DNA from: Sulfurospirillum barnesii SES-3
Lineage (GTDB): Bacteria > Campylobacterota > Campylobacteria > Campylobacterales > Sulfurospirillaceae
DNA: 64,000 nt
Direction of reading: 5' to 3'
Assembly (NCBI RefSeq): GCF_000265295.1
Contig: NC_018002.1
Span: forward strand, 372,001-436,000
This document shows positions 17,492-26,532 of the stretch, piece by piece. Both the position numbers and the translations under genes were made by a program. The notes beneath the pieces are model-generated. The model was not told the DNA's origin. It worked only from the letters and a program-made list of their open reading frames with translations, and made no database searches. The stretch's first letter is position 1, and every line of letters begins with the position of its first letter.

Positions 17492-18580
17492 ATGCGCTAT
17501 TTTCTTTTTTTATCTGCGTGTGTGGTAGTAATGTATGCGGCAACTGCTGAGGATATTTATCGTATTTATAAAACCAAAGGCATTCATGCGGTAGAGGATT
17601 TTTTAAAAAAAGAGTTTGAGTCAGAAGAACCTGTGAAATCAAAAGAAATTAAAACGCCGATTGAAGTCAAAGTTCCTGCGAAAGAGCCAAAAGTAGCTGT
17701 GGTAAAAACAAAAGTACCCACTGAAAAAGAGCTAATCTCTAAAGAGTTTTGGTTAAAACAAATTCGAGGCATGGATATTGCATATGGTTATTATGAAGCG
17801 TTAGACTCCTTGATTGTGTGCGAAAAAGATAAAAAGCATTGTGAAGTGTATAAAAACAGTAATGATAATGGTCTTGAGTTGGTTAAATCACACGATGTTA
17901 TTATGGGGAAAGAAGGGGATAAAGTAAAGCGAGGGGATCTGAAAACGCCTGTGGGTGTTTATGAAATCACCAAACGCTTTAAACCAACAGATCCTTTTTA
18001 TGGTCCTTTGGCATTTTCGCTTTCTTACCCAAATCTTTTTGACGTATTGCGTGGAAAAAATGGCAGCGGTATTTGGATTCATGGTATGCCTTTAGATGGA
18101 AAAGACAGAGATGATTTGAGTAAGGGATGTGTTGTTATGGATAATGATGCCATTAAGATTCTTGACAGTGAGATTAATGCCCAAAGTACCATGACAATTA
18201 TTGGTGAAAGTAAAGTACCAAAATTAAGTAAAGAGACGGTTGCAACGCTTTTAAGTGAAGTCTATAAATGGCAACGTGCATGGAAAGTGAATGATATTAC
18301 TACCTATTTGAACTACTATTCCAATGATTTTAAAAGAGCAGATGGTTCAGGAAAAACGCAATTTGCTGTTAGTAAAAAACAGATTTTTTCACGTAAAGAG
18401 ACCAAGACTATTGTATTTGAAAATTTAAATATTGCTCCGTATCCTACGATGGATAATCGCAAACTTTTTAAAATAGCATATGACCAAACCTATAAAAGTC
18501 CCTCTTTTGCTTCTAAAGGAAGAAAAGAGTTGTATGTTGAGCTCGTTGGCAATAAAATGTCGATTGTGGCTGAAAAATAA
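17492..18580 (+). CDS. YkuD-family peptidoglycan peptidase, Csd6/Pgp2-like
   Basis: 362 residues. Signal peptide (MRYFLFLSACVVVMYAATA), then a Lys/Pro/Val-rich linker (about 45-85). A YkuD (L,D-transpeptidase fold) domain follows with catalytic HG near residue 196 and SKGCVV near 210 (nucleophile Cys). A C-terminal NTF2-like domain begins around WQRAWKVNDI. This order matches H. pylori Csd6 and C. jejuni Pgp2, L,D-carboxypeptidases that trim tetrapeptides to tripeptides and determine helical cell shape. It acts in the periplasm. With alr two genes downstream, it forms a small peptidoglycan group. Confidence 0.82.
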   Translation: MRYFLFLSACVVVMYAATAEDIYRIYKTKGIHAVEDFLKKEFESEEPVKSKEIKTPIEVKVPAKEPKVAVVKTKVPTEKELISKEFWLKQIRGMDIAYGYYEALDSLIVCEKDKKHCEVYKNSNDNGLELVKSHDVIMGKEGDKVKRGDLKTPVGVYEITKRFKPTDPFYGPLAFSLSYPNLFDVLRGKNGSGIWIHGMPLDGKDRDDLSKGCVVMDNDAIKILDSEINAQSTMTIIGESKVPKLSKETVATLLSEVYKWQRAWKVNDITTYLNYYSNDFKRADGSGKTQFAVSKKQIFSRKETKTIVFENLNIAPYPTMDNRKLFKIAYDQTYKSPSFASKGRKELYVELVGNKMSIVAEK

Positions 18581-18592
18581 GGAATATGTTTT

Positions 18593-18826
18593 ATGAATGA
18601 AAAAGAGATGATAGAAAAAGAGTTGGAAAAACTTATTGAAGCACGAGATGCTTTTTTGACATACATGGATGCGCATATTCCCAAAGATGACAAAGGAATT
18701 GCCTTTGATTTTTCGCAAGAACCAACATTGGATGCAAAACGTGTGTATGAACACTTTTATAAATTAGATTATCAAGCTCGTAAAATAAGAGGTTTTATGG
18801 TCGCTCAATTGGCATCAAAGGCTTAG
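18593..18826 (+). CDS. Small conserved hypothetical protein
   Basis: 77 residues, highly charged and probably helical, with no signal peptide or membrane segment. An AAGGA site lies before the ATG. It sits between the csd6-like gene (12 bases) and alr (2 bases) and is therefore in their operon. I do not recognise the family. The length and helix-rich pattern would suit a small cytoplasmic adaptor, but nothing shows a function. Confidence 0.7.
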   Translation: MNEKEMIEKELEKLIEARDAFLTYMDAHIPKDDKGIAFDFSQEPTLDAKRVYEHFYKLDYQARKIRGFMVAQLASKA

Positions 18827-18828
18827 CG

Positions 18829-19857
18829 ATGGCATTTATCACCTTGAATAAAGCGCATTTATTTCACAATCTTGACACATTAAGCGCAAAGGCAGGGGGA
18901 AAACAGAAGGTTATGGCCGTCTTAAAAGACAATGCTTATGGGCATGGGCTTCGAGTGATGGCAGAACTTTGTTTTGCGTATGGTCTTCGTAGAGTAGCGG
19001 TTAAAAATATCGAAGAAGCGATGGTAATTGCCGATCTTTTTGACGAAGTCTTAGTGCTGGTCGATACCGTATCATCGCAAAAATTACCTCAAAACATCTC
19101 TTTTTCAGCGCACTCTTACGAGATGCTAGAGGCGTTGGTTGAGGGAGAGAGCATTCATTTAAGTCTTGATACGGGAATGCACCGTAACGGTATTAAAGAA
19201 GATGAGATTGAAAAAGCGATGGCATTGATTGTGGCTAAAAAACTCTCTCTTAAAGGGGTTTTCACCCATTTTAGAAGCAGTGATGAATTAAATGCCGAAT
19301 TTTTTTGGCAACGTACTTTATTTGAGCGGGCTAAAAAACGGATTAAAATCCTTGCCAAAGCTTATGATTTACCAGAAATTTCCTTTCATTGTTGTAATTC
19401 AGCAGGGCTTCTTCGTACACAGACGTTGGGTGATGATGCCTTTGCACGTGTTGGTATTGCCATGTATGGGTATAGTACCCTTCATCCCTCTTTTACTTCC
19501 CTTGAATTAAAACCAGTATTAGCCTTATGGGCGGAAAAGCTGAGCAGTCGTGTGCTTAAAAAGGGCGAACGTGTTGGGTATGGAGGTGTCTATGAAGCAC
19601 CAGAAGATGAACTTATCTCGACGTATGATATTGGCTATGGGGATGGTTTTTTTCGCTTTAATGGCTTAGAACCTGTTGCGATGGCGGATGGGCGTTTAAG
19701 TAAAGGGCGAATGTCAATGGATAGCTTTTGTTTGGGGGGTGATGCTCAAAATGTATGTATGTTTGATAATGCCAATGCTCTTGCCAAACAGTTTAAAACC
19801 ATTAATTACGAGATTCCTACAAAACTTTCATCCACGCTAAAGCGTATTGTTATCTAA
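18829..19857 (+). CDS. alr: Alanine racemase
   Basis: 342 residues; PLP enzyme making D-alanine for peptidoglycan. The Schiff-base Lys lies in AVLKDNAYGHG (Lys33). Other signatures are VGYGGVYEAPEDE, DIGYGDGFFR and RMSMD. It is slightly shorter than the usual 360-380. The 3' end overlaps the convergent GGDEF-like gene by 21 bases with no terminator between them, so antisense overlap of transcripts is likely. Confidence 0.93.
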   Translation: MAFITLNKAHLFHNLDTLSAKAGGKQKVMAVLKDNAYGHGLRVMAELCFAYGLRRVAVKNIEEAMVIADLFDEVLVLVDTVSSQKLPQNISFSAHSYEMLEALVEGESIHLSLDTGMHRNGIKEDEIEKAMALIVAKKLSLKGVFTHFRSSDELNAEFFWQRTLFERAKKRIKILAKAYDLPEISFHCCNSAGLLRTQTLGDDAFARVGIAMYGYSTLHPSFTSLELKPVLALWAEKLSSRVLKKGERVGYGGVYEAPEDELISTYDIGYGDGFFRFNGLEPVAMADGRLSKGRMSMDSFCLGGDAQNVCMFDNANALAKQFKTINYEIPTKLSSTLKRIVI

Positions 19858-21102
19858 TTCATTATTTTGTAAGCTTACTTCAATGGCATTTCCCCCATGG
19901 AGATTTGCCTTTGTGAGTGCGTTTTCGGCTCGTGCTTTAAAACTTCCTAATGTGTCTTTGGGCGAGAGTGACGTAATGCCATAACTACACGAAATTTTAC
20001 CAATAGGTAAAAATTTGGCTGTTTCTATAATCTTTTGAAGCTTGTTTGCAAGCCCTACCCCTGCTTTAAAGGTGTTGTTAGGTAGCACAATGGCAAAACG
20101 ATTGTGAGACCATTTTCCCAAAATATCCACATCCCTAATCGACTTATGAATGACGTGCACAAACTCTTTCTTAAGCGTAACAATGGCTTCTTCTGGAAAA
20201 ACTTTCGACAAATTTTCAAACATATTAATTTCAAGAAGCATCAACGTGAGTTCTGTTTTGTAGCGTTTATGACGTTTAAATTCATAAAAAAGATGTTCAT
20301 TGATGCTTTCATAGTTTAAAAGGTTAAGGTGTTCATCACGACTTTTGCTTTCCTCCGCGTAATCCGTTAATTGTTTTTCTAACTGCTCTTTTTTTAAAGA
20401 GAGTAGCAGTGCAAAGGTAAGCATAGGAAGGTATTTTTTAATGAGGGAGGTATGTCTTTGTATAAAAGAAGCATCTTTGCTCACAAGCATTAATGCACCA
20501 ATTGTTTTTTTAGTCTCCTCTTCTTGCAGTAAAAAATGAAAAATGCTCATGGGTGTATCATTAAAAAAAATCTTCTCTTGAGTGAGGGGTGTTTTTTCTG
20601 TAAAACAGCGTACTACCATCGCTTCAACATCACTTTTTTCATAGGTGTTTGCTCGAAAAGGAAATATATCTTTTGAGTGAAAAGAGGTTTTAATAAACAG
20701 ATTTTCATTGTAAAGGCTGATATGATCTTGTGTGTAAAGTAAAACAATACTTGCCTCAAGGTGCAAAAGTTTTTCAAAGCTCTCTTGTGTTTTTAAAATG
20801 TTAAATTTTGTAGCAAGAGAAGCGAATAAGAGTGTTGAGAGTTTCTCAAGCGCACCAAATTCTAAAAGGGATGTTTTAGAGGCTTTTGGCTTTATGAAAA
20901 GTGGGACGAGGGTTGTTAAAAAAAGCACTACAGCAATAAGGCATTTGAGTAAAGGTACGCTATGGGGTGTTTGAAAAAAAAGCTCTTCTATCCATGATGA
21001 TTGATGTAGACGTGATATAGCAAAAGCATCCAAGACCCAGTACAAAAAAGCTATAAAAAAGGCTAAAAAGAAGTAAAATGTTTTGTTCAGTTTTATTTGC
21101 AA
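19837..21102 (-). CDS. Membrane protein with degenerate GGDEF domain and intact I-site
   Basis: 421 residues. Two transmembrane helices (about 9-31 and 46-66), a GAF-like middle, and a C-terminal GGDEF-fold domain from about residue 255 (EHLNLLNYES onward). The active-site motif that should read GG(D/E)EF is SHNRF, in IRDVDILGKWSHNRFAIVLP. It therefore lacks the catalytic and metal-binding residues and should not make c-di-GMP. The RxxD inhibitory-site motif (RDVD), at the standard spacing upstream, is retained. Such proteins often act as c-di-GMP receptors. It overlaps the upstream 126-residue gene. Confidence 0.8.
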   Translation of the reverse strand: MQIKLNKTFYFFLAFFIAFLYWVLDAFAISRLHQSSWIEELFFQTPHSVPLLKCLIAVVLFLTTLVPLFIKPKASKTSLLEFGALEKLSTLLFASLATKFNILKTQESFEKLLHLEASIVLLYTQDHISLYNENLFIKTSFHSKDIFPFRANTYEKSDVEAMVVRCFTEKTPLTQEKIFFNDTPMSIFHFLLQEEETKKTIGALMLVSKDASFIQRHTSLIKKYLPMLTFALLLSLKKEQLEKQLTDYAEESKSRDEHLNLLNYESINEHLFYEFKRHKRYKTELTLMLLEINMFENLSKVFPEEAIVTLKKEFVHVIHKSIRDVDILGKWSHNRFAIVLPNNTFKAGVGLANKLQKIIETAKFLPIGKISCSYGITSLSPKDTLGSFKARAENALTKANLHGGNAIEVSLQNNELDNNTL

Positions 21103-21473
21103 ACTTGAATTCCTGCTTCAAACAAGATTCCATCAATACCATGCAATGCTGCAAATTCAATATCATTTTCGTCATTGCTTAAGAGTAAGATTTTCCCATC
21201 AAATAAATAATCATCGGCAATTTTTTGTGCTTGCAACGCTAAATCTTTTGTGAGAACAAAGTAGGACGCATTGAGCGCATGGGCGAACATAAGCTCTTTA
21301 ATTTGTTTTACATGTAAAGCAAATGGAATATTTTCCTGTGCGCATGTGTGTGCTAAGTTTATATGAAAATCAAAAAGAACAGTACTGTTTGATGGGGTTT
21401 TAGCAATGTCTTCATATGCGTGAATATGATAAAAAGGTTTAAAAGCAATGGCTTCATGACCAATCAGTAACAT
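21093..21473 (-). CDS. Conserved hypothetical protein
   Basis: 126 residues from an ATG that overlaps the preceding stop (TAATG), so it is translationally coupled to the PP0621-family gene. The sequence is mixed alpha/beta, without signal peptide or membrane helix: hydrophobic strands such as YFVLTKDLALQAQKIADDYL and KILLLSND alternate with helices, as in a Rossmann-like small domain. I do not recognise the family; it could be a locational sensor or nucleotide-binding fold. It contains one TTACATGTAA read as Leu-His-Val. Confidence 0.65.
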   Translation of the reverse strand: MLLIGHEAIAFKPFYHIHAYEDIAKTPSNSTVLFDFHINLAHTCAQENIPFALHVKQIKELMFAHALNASYFVLTKDLALQAQKIADDYLFDGKILLLSNDENDIEFAALHGIDGILFEAGIQVCK

Positions 21474-21706
21474 TAGGATAACCTCGCACACTCTTTAGAG
21501 CAGTAGAACTGACCATCTTTAATGATCGCCTCATTGTGACTGACAAATGTTGAACACTTTTGACATTCTACCATGGTTTCTCCTTCTAAGACTTTGGTAT
21601 GTGTGGTACTCTTTTTGACATCCTCTTGACGTCTGTTTTTAAAGAAAAAAAGATAAATTAAAAAAAGAACTCCAAGTAAAATAGCAATTTTAAACAACAT
21701 CGACAT
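21473..21706 (-). CDS. PP0621-family small membrane-anchored zinc-ribbon protein
   Basis: 77 residues: an N-terminal transmembrane helix (about 4-22), a basic linker, then a zinc-ribbon-like pair CQKC and CSKEC, as in the PP0621 family. Cytoplasmic zinc domain attached to the inner membrane; no known reaction. It overlaps rsmG by 17 bases and the next gene by 3. Confidence 0.75.
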   Translation of the reverse strand: MSMLFKIAILLGVLFLIYLFFFKNRRQEDVKKSTTHTKVLEGETMVECQKCSTFVSHNEAIIKDGQFYCSKECARLS

Positions 21707-22259
21707 TCTCCATAATAAGATAATAGCGCTTCTCTTTTTGATACACCTTACAGTGTGATAACCCTTGAATCTCTTCTTCGACCATTTCCCCTTTATAAAA
21801 AAGCAGGGTTGTTTTAGGTGTTATAAAATTATGACACAAGTTTATTAACATTTTTGTGTTGGTGACAGCTCGAGAGCTAATTAAATCAGCTTCAAAACCC
21901 TCAACTTTTTCCACACGATGGGTACACACTTCTACATTTTTAAGACAGAGTGTTGATTTTACAAGGTGTAAAAAAGCACTTTTTTTAGCAATAGGCTCAA
22001 ACAAGCTAAAATGAACATGTGGTAAGGCAAGGGCTAAAAGTAAGCCTGGAAAACCAGCACCCGTCCCCACATCAATCGCACGTTTCATTTCGCTTACATG
22101 TAAAAATTGCAAAGGATAAATACTATCTTCTACATTTTTTAAAACCACCTCTTTCGTTTTTGCACCTGAAATATTGTGTGTTTGATTGTAGCGCAAAAGT
22201 AAGGTTGCAAATGTATCTGCGTGTTCCCAAAAGGAGATTGGAAGCGTAAACGAAGCCAT
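21690..22259 (-). CDS. rsmG: 16S rRNA m7G527 methyltransferase
   Basis: 189 residues. SAM-binding motif AIDVGTGAGFPGLLLAL near residue 65, N-terminal NISGAKTKEVVLKNVEDS and ISSRAV are RsmG signatures. It methylates N7 of G527 in 16S rRNA; loss gives low-level streptomycin resistance in other bacteria. First gene of a four-gene minus-strand group ending in the degenerate GGDEF gene. One TTACATGTAA inside. Confidence 0.92.
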   Translation of the reverse strand: MASFTLPISFWEHADTFATLLLRYNQTHNISGAKTKEVVLKNVEDSIYPLQFLHVSEMKRAIDVGTGAGFPGLLLALALPHVHFSLFEPIAKKSAFLHLVKSTLCLKNVEVCTHRVEKVEGFEADLISSRAVTNTKMLINLCHNFITPKTTLLFYKGEMVEEEIQGLSHCKVYQKEKRYYLIMENVDVV

Positions 22260-22398
22260 AAACGAAGCCTTTAAATAAATTTATATATATCCTATCCAAA
22301 GGGCGATTAATAGGCAATTAAAGTGCTCATTTACAATTTGTTTATGCAAGAAGCAGTAGAATTATTCTTACAGTTAAATTGATTCAAAGGAGACAATT

Positions 22399-22995
22399 AT
22401 GGCAATTACTTTACCCAAGCTTCCTTACGAGGCCGATGCCTTAGAGCCTTATATTAGTGCGAATACTTTAGGTTTTCATCATGGAAAGCACCATCAAACC
22501 TATGTCACCAACCTCAATAACTTGATTCAAAATACCCCTTTGGCAGAGGAGGCTTTAGAAGCAATCATTTTCGCCTCTGCAAATGTTCCTGAAAAAGTAG
22601 GTATTTTTAACAATGCCGCACAAGTGTGGAACCATACCTTTTATTGGAACTGTATGAAAAAAGATGGCGGTGGTGTTCCAAGCGGTGCTATTGCTTCTAA
22701 AATTACTGAAGATTTTGGTAGTTATGATGCCTTTGCAGAAGCATTTAAAAATGCAGGACTTACCCAGTTTGGTAGCGGTTGGGCATGGTTGGTGTTGGAA
22801 AATGGAAAACTGAAAATTACGAAAACCAGCAACGCCGATACACCAATGGTGCATCAGCAAAAAGCTCTTTTAACCGTTGATGTGTGGGAACATGCTTATT
22901 ATTTAGAATATCAAAACAGACGTGCGGATTATATAGATATTTTTCTCAAACATTTAGTGAATTGGGAGTTTGTCAACGAAAATTTAAACGCATAA
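22399..22995 (+). CDS. sodB: Iron superoxide dismutase
   Basis: 198 residues, cytoplasmic. Metal ligands are visible as His in FHHGKHHQ, His in QVWNHTFYW, and Asp/His in DVWEHAYYLEYQNRRADY. The Gln in NNAAQVWNH, together with FGSGWAWLV, marks the Fe-type rather than the Mn-type. It converts superoxide to H2O2 and O2. AAAGGAG precedes the ATG. Single gene with its own terminator, convergent with mscL. Confidence 0.95.
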   Translation: MAITLPKLPYEADALEPYISANTLGFHHGKHHQTYVTNLNNLIQNTPLAEEALEAIIFASANVPEKVGIFNNAAQVWNHTFYWNCMKKDGGGVPSGAIASKITEDFGSYDAFAEAFKNAGLTQFGSGWAWLVLENGKLKITKTSNADTPMVHQQKALLTVDVWEHAYYLEYQNRRADYIDIFLKHLVNWEFVNENLNA

Positions 22996-23001
22996 GTTTA
23001 T

Positions 23002-23029
23002 GAAATAAGGGAATTTTTTCCCTTATTTC
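23002..23029. terminator. Terminator between sodB and mscL
   Basis: 12-base perfect stem (GAAATAAGGGAA with TTCCCTTATTTC) around a TTTT loop, followed by a run of T. It works for sodB. A TTACATGTAA follows at 23034-23043, just before the mscL stop. Confidence 0.88.
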
Positions 23030-23050
23030 TTTTTTACATGTAAGGTATTT

Positions 23051-23479
23051 TTAGCCTTGTTCACTTAAACAGTGAGGGCATTTTTTTGCTATCAAGGGTA
23101 TGTTCATACCACATTCAGCACACACTTTGGTTGTAGGCGCAGGTGCTTCTTTTGGCATGATTTTTGAATACCCCTTAATCATCATAAACATAACAAAACC
23201 TAAAATGACAAACGAGGTAACATCGTTAAAAAAGACACCAAGTTTAATAGCTGGAGCACCTGCTTTTTCCAAATCTGCCAATGAGACATACTCTTTGCCA
23301 TCCAATGCAATAAACAAAGATGAGAAATCGACATTGCCAAGCAACAAACCCACGGGTGGCATGATAATGTTGCTGACTAAGGACTTGACCACCGTTGCAA
23401 AGGCTGCACCAAAAATAAACCCCACCGCCATATCAATGACATTGCCTTTGATCAGGAAGTTTTTAAACTCTTTTAGCAT
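23051..23479 (-). CDS. mscL: Large-conductance mechanosensitive channel with C-terminal zinc ribbon
   Basis: 142 residues; homopentameric emergency release valve. TM1 (NVIDMAVGFIFGAAFATVVKSL), periplasmic loop, TM2 (VTSFVILGFVMFMMIKGY) fit MscL. After TM2 the usual helical tail is replaced by CAECGMNIPLIAKKCPHC, a two-CxxC zinc ribbon, which could stabilise the cytoplasmic bundle or couple gating to zinc or redox. It sits 12 bases after ribA. Confidence 0.93.
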   Translation of the reverse strand: MLKEFKNFLIKGNVIDMAVGFIFGAAFATVVKSLVSNIIMPPVGLLLGNVDFSSLFIALDGKEYVSLADLEKAGAPAIKLGVFFNDVTSFVILGFVMFMMIKGYSKIMPKEAPAPTTKVCAECGMNIPLIAKKCPHCLSEQG

Positions 23480-23491
23480 AGTGGCTCCTTA

Positions 23492-24055
23492 TTAAAATAG
23501 ATGTCCCATTTGCTCTTTTTTTGTTTTTAAATAGTGTTCATTAAATTGATTCGCTTCAATAATAACAGGCACTCTTTCAACAATTTCAATCCCTTTAAGG
23601 CTATCAAGTTTGAGAGGATTGTTGGTTAAAAGCTTAATTCTAGCAATCCCAAAATGTGCCAAAATAAATTCTACAACTTCATAGGTGCGCTCATCGGCTT
23701 TAAATCCTAATTGATGGTTCGCTTCGATGGTATCAAAGCCTTTATCCTGAAGTGCATAAGCATTAACCTTATTTAAAAGCCCAATATTACGCCCTTCTTG
23801 ACGTAAATAAATTACCATGCCACTCTCTTTTTCAATTGCTTTGAGTGCATACTCTAATTGATCTCTACAATCGCATTTAAGGCTACCAATGGTATCGCCT
23901 GTAAGGCATTCGCTGTGAATGCGAACGAGGGGAACGTCGTCCAAAGGCTCTTTAAAAATGACCAAATGCTCTTTAATCCCTTCCTTAAACGATTGAATTT
24001 TAAAAGAGCCAAAACGTGAGGGGAGGTTCGCAACCTCTGAAATTTCTATTTTCAT
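23492..24055 (-). CDS. ribA: GTP cyclohydrolase II
   Basis: 187 residues; first step of riboflavin synthesis (GTP to diaminopyrimidine, formate and pyrophosphate). Zinc Cys ligands lie in RIHSECLTGDTIGSLKCDC; the catalytic segment YLRQEGRNIGLLNK is intact. Standalone RibA, without a RibB domain. Divergent from hemB across a 77-base gap. Confidence 0.94.
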   Translation of the reverse strand: MKIEISEVANLPSRFGSFKIQSFKEGIKEHLVIFKEPLDDVPLVRIHSECLTGDTIGSLKCDCRDQLEYALKAIEKESGMVIYLRQEGRNIGLLNKVNAYALQDKGFDTIEANHQLGFKADERTYEVVEFILAHFGIARIKLLTNNPLKLDSLKGIEIVERVPVIIEANQFNEHYLKTKKEQMGHLF

Positions 24056-24132
24056 TTTCTTTTATATCCAGTTATGCTAAAATCACTACTTTTTATAACG
24101 AGCGCTAATTTTAACCAAGATAAGGCAAAAGA

Positions 24133-25107
24133 ATGTTTAAAAGATTTAGAAGACTGAGAATGAATGCAACGCTTCGCTCACTTGTACGTGAGACAACCTT
24201 GAGTATGGATGATTTTATTTACCCCTTATTTGCGAGAAGCGGAGAGGGCATTAAAAAAGAGATTGGCTCGATGCCAGGTGTTTTTCAGATGAGCATTGAT
24301 GAGATTTTAAAAGAGTGTAAAAGCTTGCAGGAACTTGGAATTAACTCAATTATTTTATTTGGAATTCCTGAGGTTAAAGACAGTGTGGGAAGTGATGCAC
24401 TGTGCGAGCATGGAATTATCGCTAGTACCATTAAAGCCGTTAAAAAGGCGTATCCAAACATGTTTGTCGTGACTGATTTGTGTTTTTGTGAATTTACCGA
24501 CCATGGGCATTGTGGCATTTTGGATGTGGAACATGAGAGTGTTAATAACGATGCGACCTTAGAAATTTTAGCCAAACAAGCCCTCGTTCATGCACGCTCA
24601 GGTGTAGATATGATAGCCCCCTCTGGCATGATGGATGGCATGATAGAAGCCTTACGTGAAGCACTCGATGGCGAAGGTTTTATTAACCTTCCGATTATGA
24701 GTTATTCGACCAAATTTGCCAGTGCCTATTATGGACCGTTTCGTGATGTGGCAGAGTCCGCCCCTTCTTTTGGTGATAGAAAAACCTACCAAATGGATCC
24801 TGCCAATCGCAGAGAAGCTATTAATGAGTCGGTGGAAGATGAAGCGCAAGGGGCTGACATCTTGATGGTCAAGCCAGCCCTTGCATACCTAGACATCATC
24901 CGTGATGTACGCAATGCCACCTCCTTACCTTTGTGTGTGTACAATGTGAGTGGAGAATATGCCATGCTAAAAGCTGCTGGGCGTGCGGGTGTCATTGATT
25001 ATGAGCGTGTGATGATGGAGACGATGATTGCGTTTAAACGTGCGGGGGCTGACATTATCATCAGTTATCACGCTAAAGAAGTAGCAGAAATTTTAAAAAG
25101 GAAATAA
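24133..25107 (+). CDS. hemB: Delta-aminolevulinic acid dehydratase
   Basis: 324 residues; condenses two 5-aminolevulinate molecules into porphobilinogen. Active-site lysines are in [15 protein letters not shown] and [11 protein letters not shown]. The Cys-rich [14 protein letters not shown] loop marks a zinc-dependent enzyme. First gene of hemB-argF-hypothetical-hemN-FeS protein, the same order as C. jejuni Cj0995c-Cj0991c. Confidence 0.96.
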   Translation: MFKRFRRLRMNATLRSLVRETTLSMDDFIYPLFARSGEGIKKEIGSMPGVFQMSIDEILKECKSLQELGINSIILFGIPEVKDSVGSDALCEHGIIASTIKAVKKAYPNMFVVTDLCFCEFTDHGHCGILDVEHESVNNDATLEILAKQALVHARSGVDMIAPSGMMDGMIEALREALDGEGFINLPIMSYSTKFASAYYGPFRDVAESAPSFGDRKTYQMDPANRREAINESVEDEAQGADILMVKPALAYLDIIRDVRNATSLPLCVYNVSGEYAMLKAAGRAGVIDYERVMMETMIAFKRAGADIIISYHAKEVAEILKRK

Positions 25108-25109
25108 TA

Positions 25110-26036
25110 ATGCGACATTTTTTAACCCTGAAAGATTTTAGCAAAGAAGAGATTTTAGAGATCATTGATCTTGCGATTAAAATTAAGAAACAGACGAAAA
25201 AAGGTAAACTCAAACCTTATTTAAAAGACCAAACGCTAGGAATGATTTTTGAAAAAAGCTCAACACGTACACGGGTGAGTTTTGAAGTAGGGATTCATCA
25301 GCTTGGAGGCAAAGGGCTCTTTTTATCCTCGAACGATTTGCAACTAGGACGTGGCGAACCCATGAAAGACACTGCACGTGTGATTAGCCGTATGGTGGAT
25401 ATGGTGATGATACGAACCTTCGCACAAAGTACACTTGAAGAGTTTGCGGCGTATTCACGTGTACCTGTCATTAGTGGTTTGAGCGATAGCTACCATCCTG
25501 TACAATTGATGGCGGATTATATGACGATGGTCGAGTATGGCAAAGATAAAAACCCTATCGTAGCGTATGTAGGTGATGGCAATAATATGACGCATTCATG
25601 GCTCATGATGGCTTCAAAGTTAGGCTTTGAGCTTCGCATCGCAACGCCTAAAGGGTATGAAGTAGATAGCGCCATTTTAGCCAATGCACACTCTTTTGCA
25701 CAACAAAGCGGTGCGGTCATTAAAATTGGCAATGACCCCAAAGAGGCAATTTCTGGAGCAAGTGTTGTCACAACTGATACATGGGTTTCAATGGGGCAAG
25801 AGGCTGAAAAAGCCAAACGTGTGGCAGATTTTCAAGGCTATATGGTGGACGATGCGATGATGAGCTTAGCGCAAAAGGATGCAATGTTTTTACACTGCCT
25901 GCCAGCGTACCGTGACTATGAAGTGAGTGAGAGTGTCTTTGAAGCCCATGCCGATGAGATTTTTGATGAAGCAGAAAACCGTCTACACGCCCAAAAAGCG
26001 GTGATGGTATGGCTTGATAAACACAGAGAGCATTAA
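25110..26036 (+). CDS. argF: Ornithine carbamoyltransferase
   Basis: 308 residues; makes citrulline in arginine synthesis. Carbamoyl-phosphate loop SSTRTR near residue 50, HPVQ and the [11 protein letters not shown] motif with catalytic Cys are present. It starts 2 bases after hemB; its stop overlaps the next start (TAATG). Confidence 0.95.
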   Translation: MRHFLTLKDFSKEEILEIIDLAIKIKKQTKKGKLKPYLKDQTLGMIFEKSSTRTRVSFEVGIHQLGGKGLFLSSNDLQLGRGEPMKDTARVISRMVDMVMIRTFAQSTLEEFAAYSRVPVISGLSDSYHPVQLMADYMTMVEYGKDKNPIVAYVGDGNNMTHSWLMMASKLGFELRIATPKGYEVDSAILANAHSFAQQSGAVIKIGNDPKEAISGASVVTTDTWVSMGQEAEKAKRVADFQGYMVDDAMMSLAQKDAMFLHCLPAYRDYEVSESVFEAHADEIFDEAENRLHAQKAVMVWLDKHREH

Positions 26037-26524
26037 TGGAATTTAAGAGAAAAAAAGAGTTTAAGATGATAGAGAAAATTTCTAAAGGTTTAAGCCTCAA
26101 CAAGCAAAAAGAGCAAACGGTTTTAGAGATAGTTTCCCACGAGGATGAAAACAGCAAGCTTTTACGCCTTAAAAGTGGTTCATGGAACAATCAAAAAGAG
26201 CCATGGCTAGTGTATGATGAACATCAAAAGCTCCACGCCATGCTTTCCATTGATACGCTGAGCAAAATGATAGAACACTTTAAAAAAGCAGAGCAAGAGA
26301 CACTTTTTCTCAAGCTTGAAAAGAGCATTTTGCAACATTTGCCACTTGATTTTCACGACGTCTGGACGGTGGCGATGGAAGAGATGAAAAAGAGTAAAAA
26401 AAGCGATGTTGATTTTGATGCGTTGATTAAAAAGATTAAAAAAGAGCATCCTAACCTCTTTTTGGACCTTAAGGATCTCTATTTACCAGAGGGTGCTAGT
26501 ATTATCAACGCCATAGAGCGTTAA
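26036..26524 (+). CDS. Conserved hypothetical protein (Cj0993c position)
   Basis: 162 residues (152 if it begins at the ATG at 26066). Lys/Glu-rich, soluble, mostly helical; contains HLPLDFHDVWTVAMEEMKK and a Lys-rich stretch before the C-terminal PNLFLDLKDLYLP. I do not know a function. Position between argF and hemN is conserved in Campylobacter, which suggests a role linked to that operon or mere co-inheritance. Confidence 0.7.
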   Translation: MEFKRKKEFKMIEKISKGLSLNKQKEQTVLEIVSHEDENSKLLRLKSGSWNNQKEPWLVYDEHQKLHAMLSIDTLSKMIEHFKKAEQETLFLKLEKSILQHLPLDFHDVWTVAMEEMKKSKKSDVDFDALIKKIKKEHPNLFLDLKDLYLPEGASIINAIER

Positions 26525-26532
26525 GGAGATTC

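Noticed and set aside
19837-19857. alr or the GGDEF-like gene truncated by a tail-to-tail overlap
   Set aside because: Both proteins reach their expected C-terminal ends; 21-base convergent overlaps are common in compact genomes.
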